A stretch of 64,000 nucleotides of DNA from contig JAPQWV010000124.1 of assembly GCA_027422505.1 (NCBI GenBank), forward strand, positions 1,426,001 through 1,490,000, written 5' to 3'. A program made the position numbers and the translations under genes. Origin of the DNA: Craterostigma plantagineum. Lineage: Eukaryota > Streptophyta > Magnoliopsida > Lamiales > Linderniaceae. Numbering within the stretch: position 1 is the stretch's first letter; every line of letters begins with the position of its first letter. Below the pieces are notes generated by a model that was given only the letters and a program-made list of their open reading frames with translations, did not search any database and was not told the DNA's origin. Shown here piece after piece: positions 35,001 through 44,924 of the stretch.

Positions 35001-35881
35001 CAACCAACGATCTCCTCGCTCACTTCGCAGTATCGTGACGTGATATGTAACCGGTAATCTTTCTCATTGTCGCCTCCGGCAATTTGCTTCTTCAATTGAA
35101 CCTACAAATCAATAAAAAATTAATTACAAATGCTGCGGGAAAATTGCTTAGGGTGAGATAGGCCGCCGCGCACGGTCCCCTGCCATGCTGCGCGGAGACC
35201 TTGCTATGTCGCGCTGGGGACCCGTGCGTGCCAGCGCGGGGACCCTGCGACATAGCACGGGGCCCGTGCTTGTTAGCGCGGGGACCCGTGCTCATGTGCG
35301 CTGGAGGTCCTATCTATGCCGCGCTGGGCCCCAGCGCGGCGCACATGAGCACGGGTCCCCGCGCTAGCAAGCACGGGCCCCGTGCTATGTCGCAGGGTCC
35401 CCGCGCTGGCACGCACGGGTCCCCAGCGCGACATAGCTAGGACCTCCAGCGCACATGAGCACGGGTCCCCGCGCTAGCAAGCACGGGCCCCGTGCTATGT
35501 CACAGGGTCCCCGCGCTGGCACGCACGGGTCCCCAGCGCTGGCACGCACTTAACCTCCAGCGCACATGAGCACGGGTCCCCGCGTTAGCAAGCACGGGCC
35601 CTGTGCTATGTCGCAGGGTCCCCGCGCTGGCACGCACGGGTCCCCAGCGCGGCATAGCAAGGTCTCCCGCGCTAGTCAGCACGGGTCCCAGCGAGACAAA
35701 GCGCGGGTTAATTGGGGAGGCGCTTTCATCCGGATCCCTGAGATTCAAGACACGGGACCCTGCCTGAGCAAGCACGGGTCCCCTGCGGCCTAAATTTAGG
35801 GTCCCGTGCGATTGTATAGGACGGGGTCTTCGAAAAATAAAAAATTACCTTCACTGTTTGGGGTCTCGCCTGAACTGCCAT
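32066..35881 (-). CDS. MULE-borne DUF1985 / Ulp1-like C48 cysteine peptidase gene (frame breaks)
   Basis: Minus-strand exons: 35881-35849 (MAVQARPQTVK), 35101-34411, 34333-33482, 33414-32825, 32754-32294 and 32225-32066. The N-terminal part is a DUF1985 domain (YRLHITSRYCEVSEEIV, PLRFSKTEYCLITGLKF, LPSWIVYLVEDSEAFERYPWG). The middle is a coiled-coil of FDEFGNRLDTF-like heptads, then five STVADQ repeats. The C-terminus is a Ulp1 peptidase with a complete triad: His in IAHWVLCVADW, Asp in TIYDSDES, Cys in GECGVHVLRAAM. Such proteases act on SUMO or related substrates; the target here is unknown. Lesions: one extra base near 34580 in DUF1985 and a frame change in exon 3 between CRW (about 34250) and the coiled coil. 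The peptidase exons are clean. Intron 1 (35848-35102) is almost entirely array C. Confidence 0.8.
35160..35830. repeat. GGGACCC-rich array C with a large palindrome, inside the Ulp1-like gene's first intron
   Basis: Three direct copies of a roughly 110-120 bp unit (from about 35341, 35451 and 35561) contain cacatgagcacgggtccccg, gctagcaagcacgggccccg and tggcacgcacgggtcccca. One inverted copy, about 35199-35299, faces the first direct copy (35341-35441), so about 100 bp of near-perfect stem can form around a loop of about 40 bp. Confidence 0.85.
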
Positions 35882-36124
35882 GGATTCTGAGCTTCAAATT
35901 CGGCTGTGAAGAAGAAGAAAAGGGAGAAAGCTTGATCGATTTTGCAAAGGGCCCGTGAAGTGAAAGGGTTCTTTCTTATTTACTTTTGCTTTTTCAGATT
36001 CTACAGTAAACCTCTGTCAAAAGCTGTAATTTTCGTTAACTGTCGTTGATTGCCATTAAAAAAGGGTATAAAAGTCTTTTACGCAGAGTAAGTAAGGGTA
36101 CATTGGTCTTTTATCATTTAGGAG

Positions 36125-36174
36125 GCTATTTTTTTAACGTTGACGATGTCAAAGGCCATTTTTTTAAATAATCC
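36125..36174 (-). repeat. Right terminal inverted repeat of the MULE
   Basis: Plus strand reads GGCTATTTTTTTAA and GGCCATTTTTTTAAATAATCC, the inverse of the left end. Confidence 0.8.
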
Positions 36175-36536
36175 AATTTTATCCAATTCATCGTGTATTG
36201 ACGATTTTACCCCCATCGTTACCTCGTGAAAAAATCATCAATCAGATAAGAGCACCAATGGTGTCCTGAAGATCGTTAATCCCCTCAACAATCCAAGTTC
36301 AAAGACTGAAGCTAAACTCTGAATGTATGCTCTCTCTCTCTCTCTCTGTGTGTGTGTGTACTTATATGTCTGGGTGAATGTGATTGCGTCTATGGTGGTG
36401 TTGTAGATTATACTTCTGAGCTTCGACTAGTTTAATGCATATATAGCTATCAGGGCACGAATTGTAATGATTCAAGAAGAAGAGTCCTCATCAAACCTTT
36501 TCTGATCGTTGTTTGAAAACGTAAAGAAGATAAGAA

Positions 36537-37327
36537 ATGGCTGCTATAGCTTCAGCAAGGATGTGCTGGCCACTCGCCTTCTCTGATTCAAATCCAAGAA
36601 CCAATGCCATTAGTAAGTTACATTTCGCAGAAACCTTCATACTACTGCGATGTTTCTGCTTCCTTACCTAAGCCTATTATTGTCTACTTTCACAGAGAGA
36701 CTACAATCAAATTGCCTTGCCTTGCCCCTTTCAAATGAAGCTTCGATTACTCGTCGATCCTTGTTAATGGGCGGTGGTACAGTTGCCATTCTTGCATTAG
36801 TAAGCTTGGACAGCAATCTATGGTTGTCCCCTGCAATAGCCGCCGAAGAAGAATCAGAAGAGGGTGGAATGGTTGGTGCAATAAAGTCGTTGTTCGACCC
36901 CAACGAGAAAACAAAGTCGGGAAAAGTCCTGCCAAAGGCTTACCTGAAATCTGCTAGAGAAGTCGTTAAAACCCTCCGCGAATCGTTGAAAGAAGATACG
37001 AAAGACATGGCTAAGTTCAGACGAACTGCTGATTCTGCCAAGGAGTCGATCAGAGAGTACATCAATGGTTGGAGAGGGCAAAAGTCAGTTGTTAATGAGG
37101 TTCTTATTTTTTTCCACCCTTTCCTTTCCCTAACTTCAATGGCTGACAAGATTCAATGTGGTTTCTATCTAAACAAGAAATATTTGCAGGAATCATACGT
37201 AGTGCTCGAAAAAGCCATAAGAACTCTCGCCAGTTTCTACGCAAAGGCGGGCCCGTCTGCAAAACTGCCCGAGGAAATCAAGAATGAGATCTTAAAAGAC
37301 TTAACAGCCGCAGAAGATTTTCTGTGA
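36537..37327 (+). CDS. PSB27-H2: Photosystem II assembly protein PSB27-H2 (LPA19), chloroplast lumen
   Basis: Three exons: 36537-36612, 36696-37099 and 37190-37327, giving about 205 aa. The N-terminus is a transit peptide, followed by the twin-Arg-containing thylakoid signal TRRSLLMGGGTVAILALVS, cleavage at AIAA. The mature part has the Psb27 four-helix pattern: SLFDPNEKTKSGKVLPKAYL, KSAREVVKTLRESLKE, EYINGWRGQKSVVNE | ESYVVLEKAIRTLASFYAK, and a final LPEEIKNEILKDL. In Arabidopsis LPA19 helps C-terminal processing of the D1 precursor during PSII assembly. The 90-nt intron 2 keeps the frame open, so readthrough would add 30 residues. A (TC)n(TG)n tract at about 36327-36360 lies upstream. The MULE ends about 360 bp before the start codon. 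No lesions. Confidence 0.85.
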
Positions 37328-37425
37328 ACGACGAAGTTCTTCTCGTCGAATTTCCATTACAAGTCAACTCTACCTATCATACCTATCATATATATATGTC
37401 ATTACACTTGCTGTTAAAAACATTC

Positions 37426-40400
37426 TCAGAAATCTGTATGATCATCAACGACTGTCAACGAAGCAGTTCTATGAAGCAAAGAGCCCGTAAAAAAGCTCTT
37501 CGCCGTCGCCATATGGACCGGGCTGCACGACCCGGCCCGCCTTCCCTCGGGCGCTACTATCGACGTAAAAGGCTTAAAGCCCTTTTCGTCTTTCGACGAG
37601 CCCTCGATTTCGTCGTCTTCGGATTGGCTCGAGCCATTGGGTACTTCGAACTGATCGTAGGTGACCTCCTCGAATCGTCCATGGAACCCGTGGTTAGAAC
37701 ACTGGCGAACGTGCCTTGCCTTGATTATATGACTATCTTGCGAAGAAGAAGGTGGACGATCGTCCAAGGCTTCGCATTTTTGGCTGTTGTTGTTGTGAAT
37801 TGATATTTCCTCGACGTAGAACCCTAATTTCCACTCGGGAAATAACGACGCGATTTCGTTGTCGATCATTTCGGCTATTTTGGTAACGTCTTGGTCCTTT
37901 ATGTCGTCCAACTCCCCGACCATTTCCGTCGCGACGCTGAGGGCCGTGTCCATCTCTGTATCGAATTGGAAGTGGATGTTCTTCACGCGGCCTGTGTTTG
38001 AAGAAGAACCAACCAGTTATATAGAGAAAAAAAGCAATCAAAAAAAATAGTGACTTTTAGGATACAAAAGGAAAATTTAGGGAGGATACCATTTTTTGGT
38101 AGTCAATGTTTGGGTACAGGGTGTTCGTCCCCATGTTTAGAGATGCCACTTTTACTAGCAAACACTTCCGATTTGTGCCTTTTTGGTCCTTCGATTGACG
38201 TAACCGTTACTTTGGACGGATTTTACGAATATGGTCAGGCAAGCCCAACGAAAGTGGGAGCAAAACGACTAGTAAATTCCGTCAAAACTAACGTGTTAAA
38301 CTCGAATGATCCAAACGGCACAAAATCGATAATGTTTGGCACTTAAAGTGGCACCTTAAAACATGGAAGACCAAAGACGTCCATGCTCCTAAACACCGGG
38401 GAACCAAAAACGGCGTTCGCCCAAAAACCTGGGGAACCATAAATGGCATTCGCCCGAAAAACTTACCATTGCCATATAAGATTCTGAGGCACAGAAAGAT
38501 TTCGTCATCATCTCCAAGTCTCCCGTCAATCGAAACTTCAACGTCTTCTCCTTCGAGATCGTTTTCGTGGGACCCAAATAAATCGGGATCATCTCCTTCG
38601 TACTCACCCGAGCGGCAATCGAAGTCGTGCTCCTGCGGCTCGTAATGTACGTAATTAGGGTAAGCGTTGACCAAGGAACTGTGCGTACTAGCATGAGCAC
38701 TCATAAGAGGTTGTCTTAAAACGGGCCCAATCTCGTCGTAATCTCTGTGATAATCCAATGATGGCCTCAACTCATAGCAGTTGAAGTCATCGACTTGGAG
38801 AAAAGGGTCGTTCAGAAGCTGCCTAGCTGACAATCGATTGGAGACGGGCGCTAAGCACTTTTCGATAAATCCACGGACCTCGGCGTCCTTCACCTTGTAA
38901 AGGGCGTCTGGCTTCTTCCCCTGAGATACAAATTCATCGACCAATATAAGATAAGATGCTAAGAGAAGTCCCCAGCGCAATAAAGAAAATCGTCACTAGG
39001 GTTCGTGAGAATGCAATTTTAGTAACCCAATGTTCGGGATTCGTCGTTTTTAGTCCCCACATGTTCTGAGATGTCACTTTTAGTAGCCAATGTTATCGAT
39101 TTTGTGTTGCTTTTGTTCCCATGGTTAATTTAAGCGTTATATTTACTAACCCGACCAGTAACTCCGTCCAAACTACTGGTTTAGTCGAGGGACCAAAACG
39201 ACGCAAAACTGATAACACTGAAGGGCTAAACGTGACATCTCGGAACATAGGGAATCAAAAACACCCATACCCAAAAATTAGGGAGTAAAACTGGCGTTCG
39301 CCCGCAGAGTTCTTACCGATATGACTTTATTGTAGATCTGGGCATGGTGGGTGCATTCGCTGTAAGGGTACTCGAAGGTCACCATTTCAAGAATGCACAT
39401 ACCGAAGGAATAAATATCGACGAGCTCGTTATACTCCTCTTTGTACACTTCGGGTGCCATGAACTCGGGCGTTCCTGACCATAACAAGAAACCTCAGTAA
39501 CTACCCAAAAAAAGAGGACCTGTGCAATAAAAGTCACTCATCAGACTCACCTACGCAGTGATCGGCGTACGATTTTCGAAGAATAGCAGCTAGCCCAAGG
39601 TCGCCTATCTTGACTTCACCTTGATTCCCGTTAATAAAAATGTTATCGCACTTTAGGTCTCTGTGAATCACGGGCGGGTCGAGGCTGTGGAGGTAGAGTA
39701 AGCCCTGCAAAATTTGCCTGCACCAATGCTTGATTGCTCGGATGTTGACCCTTTTGTGCTTCAACCTGAACCTTTTTTCGGACCAAATCGAAATTTTATA
39801 TATCAGAATCAAGAAATGATTTCTCAGACAATCTTTTCGAAGGCAGAGCAAACTTACTGTCTGAGAGTGCCCGAAGTGAACATTTCTGTAACGAAATTGA
39901 TGTTCCTATTGGCCGTGCCGACCCATGAAGAGTAGAATTTCATGATATTGCTGTGTTTTAACGTCTTCAATAGATGAATTTCGCAGTACAATCTCTCGAG
40001 ATCTTCGGGGCTCTGAAGGAAATCGTTGAGCTTTACTTGGTTCCATGCTACTTCTATTCCTTGGTACTCATCGAAAGCTCTGTAACTGAAATCAAATCAC
40101 AGATGAAAAAGAAATGAAATTACATGAAGATCAAGATCCCCAATTTCACCAGCATCATTTCCCAATTTTGGAAAAAAGATCAAATCTTTGCAGTAATCGG
40201 ATGATATAAAGGGGATGATTCATACACTGTCTTCGAAGACCCTTTGCCAAGAAGTTCGCTATACTGCACATAGAAGAAAAGCCCAAAACAAATTGAAGCT
40301 CAACTCTAGTCTTAGTACGGACAAAAGTCTTAAAAATCAAATCTTTGCAATGAAATCAAGAAACTATGAGAATCTGATGGGGAGAAAAAAAAGAAAAAGA

Positions 40401-40489
40401 AAAAGCAATACCCTTCCATATCGGCCAGTTGGATCGACTTCTACGAACTCAGAATCGTCTGAAGATTGTTCAACCACGCCGCCATTCAT
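37426..40489 (-). CDS. WNK (with-no-lysine) serine/threonine kinase
   Basis: Seven minus-strand exons: 40489-40412, 40263-40226, 40085-39858, 39765-39551, 39474-39317, 38920-38467 and 37991-37426, all frame-consistent, 578 aa. The kinase domain (about residues 27-290) has [14 protein letters not shown] with the catalytic Lys in the glycine loop and none in [11 protein letters not shown], the WNK hallmark. Next are [11 protein letters not shown], the DLG form of the Mg loop (KIGDLGLA) and [11 protein letters not shown]. Helical end: [19 protein letters not shown]. The C-terminal part has the OSR1/WNK-type domain ([39 protein letters not shown]). WNKs act in osmotic, clock and flowering signalling in plants. 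Closest by layout to WNK4/5 types. Introns 5 and 6 carry foldback elements. Confidence 0.92.
38075..38460. mobile_element. Foldback (long inverted repeat) element in WNK intron 6
   Basis: The right half reads ggcgttcgcccaaaaacctg and ggcattcgcccgaaaa. The inner parts ccatgtttagagatgccac and gtggcaccttaaaacatgg are inverse to each other. There is no coding sequence. The borders are degenerate. Confidence 0.5.
38998..39305. mobile_element. Foldback element in WNK intron 5, related to the one in intron 6
   Basis: The left half (gttcgtgagaatgcaatttt.., catgttctgagatgtcac) is inverted on the right (gtgacatctcggaacatag.., aaaactggcgttcgccc). It is of the same general type as 38075-38460. Confidence 0.55.
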
Positions 40490-40499
40490 TCTTTGGTGA

Positions 40500-41234
40500 T
40501 TATAGATAGTAAAAAAACTACCTTTTTTTTTATTTCTCCTCAATTTCTTGCCCAAATCGAATATTTTAAAAAAAGCCCAGCTAGAAAGAAACAGACAAGA
40601 AGATTTCTAGATATTCCAATAGCAAGATTTATGTGGAAGAAGAGGTCTAGGAGACTCCATCAAGTCATATGACAAAACAAAAACATATCTCGCTCTCTAA
40701 GCTTTTCTCCTCCCTAATTTACGCCCTTTTCTATTAAATTTTATCTCTTTCCAAGCTGTAAAAACAAGAAAACGCACAAACACGCACTGATTGGAGGAGA
40801 GGAATCACGGTTTTGGACAAGATAGAGTAGAGGGACATGTGCATGTACTAACAGGACCATATGTGTGTGTCTTTCTGCGTGTAATAAATTAATATAATTT
40901 TATTTTTTCTTTGGTCAGACAGGCTGAAACAGCTATGGCACAAGGGACCAACCTTGAAATTAATTTCATTTTTTTTTTAATTTATCCTTTGTGTTTTTCC
41001 TTCTGTAACGCGTCAGTTATGATTTTTTATAGGGAATTTAGTGAGATTATGTAAAGATTTATTATTTTATTTCTTTTTAGAAAAAACATTGGCTTTGTTT
41101 GATTGGATAATTATCGAATATCGATCTGACTCCTGGAGTATGGCCACTGTGATCCAATAATTCTGTTTTAGGATATGTTTCCACATTTTTTGCAGTCTTT
41201 GGATATATTCTGAATATTACTGAGGCAACGTATG
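40500..41234. other. Upstream region of the WNK gene
   Basis: No gene seen; T-rich and AT-rich sequence. Confidence 0.5.
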
Positions 41235-42231
41235 TATACGATGGGGATAATTGCCATTTTGGTCCCCCAGTTATACCCTAAAATCATTTTTGGTCACCCG
41301 AAAACACACTCCATCATTGTTAGTCCCTCGTTTATTATTCGTTAATCAGTATTCGTCCTTTCCGTCAGTTGACCGTCAAAAACTAACGGATTGACCGTTT
41401 AACACCGTTAAATACTTTGAAAAATTTAAAACTGACCCCTGATAAAATTAAAAACAAACCCTCCTCACCGTCGTCATCCTCCCTCTCTCTCTCATCTCTC
41501 TCTCTCCACCCTCCTCGTCGCCCTCTCCACCGCCACCACGACAACCGCCAGAACCACCGGCTTCTTCGACCGCTTAAACGACCCTTCCCTTCGGCAAACT
41601 AAGCGCAAAACTGCCGCATTTTCTTCGCTCGACTTTGAATCCCATTTCGGGCCCCACTTTCTCGACTCGAAGATGGCGGACAAGTTTAAGCCTGACTGTT
41701 CGCCGCCGCACCTTCTCCGTGTTGCAGGTTCGAATTTGTTAGTCTTAATGTATTTGACTTAATTTACTGAACTTTTTTATCTTCTCCGTTCGAATTTAGG
41801 CGATTTGAGTTTATCAATTGCACTCTCAGTTTCTATAATTATATTAGAAGACTTCAAGAGTGAAGATGAAGTCAATTGTGGGATGGAGAACTTTGCAATG
41901 ATGTATAATTAATTTTCTGGACCCTCGACTCGAAGATGGCTGAACCAAGAAACTTCTGTAAGCTCGTTTCCGGGTTCGTATGCCTCAGTGAATTTAGGTG
42001 AGGAGGGTTTGTTTTTAATTTTATCAGGGGTCGTTTTTAAAATTTTCAAAGTATTCAACGGTGTTAAACGGTCAATCCGTTAGTTTTCGACGGTCAACTG
42101 ACGGAAAGGACGAATACTGATTAACGGATAACAACTGAGGGACTAACAATGATGGAGTGTGTTTTCGGGGGACCAAAAGTGATTTTAGGGTATAACTGGG
42201 GGACCAAAATGGCAATTATCCCTATATGATG
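41235..42231. mobile_element. Long-TIR Mutator-type element with 9-bp target duplication (Pack-MULE candidate)
   Basis: Element 41244-42222 (979 bp). The ends GGGATAATTGCCATTTTGGT and its inverse are arms of about 220 bp that include ccgtcagttgaccgtcaaaa and its inverse. Flanks are TATACGATG and TATATGATG (9 bp, one mismatch), the size typical of Mutator. The interior (about 41460-41990) is CT-rich then exon-like, with an open frame TTGFFDRLNDPSLRQTKRKT..DFESHFGPHFLDSKMADKF ending at a good splice donor (gttgcag|gttcg), which suggests a captured host gene piece. A second partial copy, ctcgactcgaagatggc, lies at about 41926. Confidence 0.82.
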
Positions 42232-43710
42232 TATCTCTATTTAGGCATTTTCTTTGAACTATTAAAAACCGTAATGTGTGTGTAATTAATGAACATCAAT
42301 TGTTTGGCTGAAACTTACAAACGATTGATTGGCTTTCATTTTGTTAAATGTAATTTAGGTTAGATTTGTAAGGTTATGACTTATGTGTGAACCATATAAC
42401 ATATAATAGAGCCGTAATGTAGACGCAAGCGACCTATATTACAACGAGCTTAGATATTTTCTGGTTTTATTGGTAGCATTTGTACTTTCCGATTGAAAAA
42501 AAAAAGTCCTCACATCAAATTAATGACTTTATAGTCTTCTAAATAATAAAATTCAATGAAGCTAACTACGTAAGCATAACTCTATATCAAGTGCTAATCA
42601 ATTATATTTTAGTTTAAATAGATAATGTTAGATGTTTTCATATCTAATTAAGAGACATATTAAAGTATATCATTAATATTAGCCGTGATTAAGTGATCAT
42701 TAAATCTTTAGGACTTCTATACTATAACCATGAGACGTAATTGTAGAAATTTGATTATTTACTTTTTACAACGGACTAAATTGAAAAAATGGTAAATTTC
42801 TGTGAAGGTTGTGGTCCTCAAGTCCATATGTAACACGTAACATTCCTCATATCCTCACTCGAAAGTGCCGATGAAAAGTTTGTGTAATAAATGAAAAGAT
42901 AAGTACAGAAGAAATGCCGAGTCCGTATTATTGATTGATTGGTATAAGCACTTCATTTTTTTTAAACAAAAAAAAAAAATAAAATCGAAGATGCTGAAAA
43001 GATTTGAATCTACTTGCTATAGTGCCTCTCCTTTTCTTGCTTTTCGTTTGGTCCACTTAGAATAATATCATGCACGTTCATTTTTTATTTAACTTTTACA
43101 TGTGGAAAAATATATGGTTATATAGAAAATGGCCCATACGTGATACGAAATCGCAGAATCTATAGTTCTTATTAATATTACCTAATGAAATAGTATTCTT
43201 TAGATGCTTTGTTGGTTGACGCATGCCTATCATAGAGAGTCGATTATAATTTTCTACGATACTATTGATGTTTTCTAGAAGAGTCGAGTGAATAGATATA
43301 TTTTATTTACAAGCCGTCCCTACTCAATAATACCAAGTTAATCAAAAAATAAAACGAAATAAGTATGTCACCGTCAATGATTAATAATTTTGATCTTGGG
43401 ATTTCGTCGCAAGTAGCGTCAGCATTGGCTCTATTTTTTCCGTCTGAATAGAATGATGCCCAGAAACCTCGTAGCCGGCGGAAAATGACCAAGTTTATTG
43501 TAATAATAAGTTATCAACGTTGTGAACGTAATCATATTTATATTATATTACTGCTTTATTCTTTAACAACTCGGAAATAATATGGTATAGTAACGATTTT
43601 ATATTATATTACTGCTTTATTCTTTAACAACTCGGAAATAATATTGTATGGTAACGATTTTATATTTTAATGGTGGGAATACATAGCTAGTGCGTAGCTG
43701 TTATCAGAGA
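42232..43710. repeat. AT-rich spacer with a 64-bp tandem duplication
   Basis: No gene seen. The unit tatattatattactgctttattctttaac.. at 43536-43599 is repeated at 43600-43663. Confidence 0.55.
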
Positions 43711-44142
43711 TTTTTTTTTGGGCAAATTACGTTTCAGGCCCCTGTCAGGGTCTGAACTTAGGTTTCAGGCCCTGACAGAAAAATAATTAGTTTTAAGGAC
43801 CCGATTTCTGTAGTAACATTTCATTGTTCTGCAGTAACACTTAATTGTTCTTCAATAACACTTCATTGTTCCTCAGTAACACTTCATTGTTCCTCAGTAA
43901 CACTTCGTTTGTTCAGCAATAACACTTCATTGTTCCTCAGTAACACTTAATTGTTCTGAAATAACACTTCATTGTTCCTCAGTAACACTTCATTGCTCTG
44001 AAGTAACACTTGTGTAACTTTAGGTCCTTATCTCTAAAATTTACGAAAATTAGGTCCTTTAAACTAATTTTGTTTCTAATAGGGCCTGAAATCTATTTAT
44101 AAACATTTTTGGGCCTGAAACGAAATTTGCCCTTTTTTTTTT
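43711..44142. mobile_element. Short TIR element containing a minisatellite, poly(T) target duplication
   Basis: Element 43720-44132 begins GGGCAAATTACGTTTCAGG and ends in the inverse CCTGAAACGAAATTTGCCC (one mismatch). Both flanks are nine or more T. The middle, 43814-44010, has about nine copies of a roughly 21-bp unit, cacttcattgttcctcagta. No coding capacity. Probably a Mutator-type MITE. Confidence 0.75.
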
Positions 44143-44920
44143 GTAAGAAGGTGACGTGAAAATTAGGCTGATGCAAGTTTTTTTTTTTTGTCAATTTGGT
44201 AACCGATAACTTATGTATTTTCATTCAACTCCCTCGCTGTTCAATCCTAATTTCATTTCTTCGTTGTTCGGCTGTATAGAGAAACGCCTCAGTGCAAACC
44301 CTATTGTTTATGTAGGTTCGATATCGTTTCTCTTGTATTGTTTATGTCTGTTTCATACCGTAAAGTTCGCCCGTTTGTGTTTGAATTGGGGAATTAGGGT
44401 TTGTCCTTGCTTTGATCTATGCTTGCTAGGCAACATTTATGGCGGATAGAACCTGCTGTAAAGGTAGCTTATTGTACCATTAACGTTTGCTCCGTGAAGC
44501 TCGAGCTACGCTTTTAGGGTCATTAATGTCAATATATGACACTGATGATGAGTATGTTGAGTACCCTCTTAATACCTTGGCAGATTTTCCCCAGCTATGC
44601 AGAGGAAGAATAAGAAAGGGTGACCTACAGAGCTCTGTTGATTTTTGTTAAAACCGAGTCGTTAAATCATCTTTTTTCTTGACTTTTTTTTTTAATGTTT
44701 TTCTTCTCATGTTTGGTTTGGTTGGCTCAAATTTTCAGATGTTTATGGAAGCTGCACGTGATACGATTAAGATTATTCGTCGTCTTTTCTAATCAACTTA
44801 TGGCCATTCGTGATATATCTCGTCTTGATATAACATCACTACATCAGTTATTTTCTTCTACAACGGCTCGAATGCCATTGCACATTGTATTGTAACAGGG
44901 CGAATATATTGCTTTGCGTA
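44143..44920. other. Intergenic, nothing recognised
   Basis: Short frames exist but none resembles a known protein. It lies downstream of the ARM-repeat gene. Confidence 0.4.
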
Positions 44921-44924
44921 GGAA

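Larger units (their letters stand above)
28845..36174. mobile_element. Mutator-like element (MULE) carrying transposase and Ulp1-type peptidase genes
   Basis: The ends are inverted repeats of about 50 bp: the left GGGTCTTTTAAAAAAATGGCC and the right, read inward, GGATTATTTAAAAAAATGGCC, continuing with ttgac..gtcaa.. and ttaaaaaaatagcc. Inside, a plus-strand MULE transposase (30096 on) and a minus-strand Ulp1-like gene (35881-32066) converge. Ulp1-carrying MULEs are known from several plants (Kaonashi-type). Three GGGACCC-rich arrays occupy 29338-29850, 31400-31830 and 35160-35830. A clean 9-11 bp target duplication was not found. The element lies between the divergent XS gene and PSB27-H2 gene, about 200 bp from the XS start codon. 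Confidence 0.85.

Noticed and set aside
37324..37803. 159-aa plus-strand frame overlapping the WNK last exon
   Set aside because: It is antisense to the WNK C-terminal exon, which is supported by the OSR1-type domain and by splice phases.
43814..44010. Possible CRISPR array from regularly spaced repeats
   Set aside because: The unit of about 21 bp repeats without spacers and lies within a TIR element of a plant genome; it is a minisatellite.
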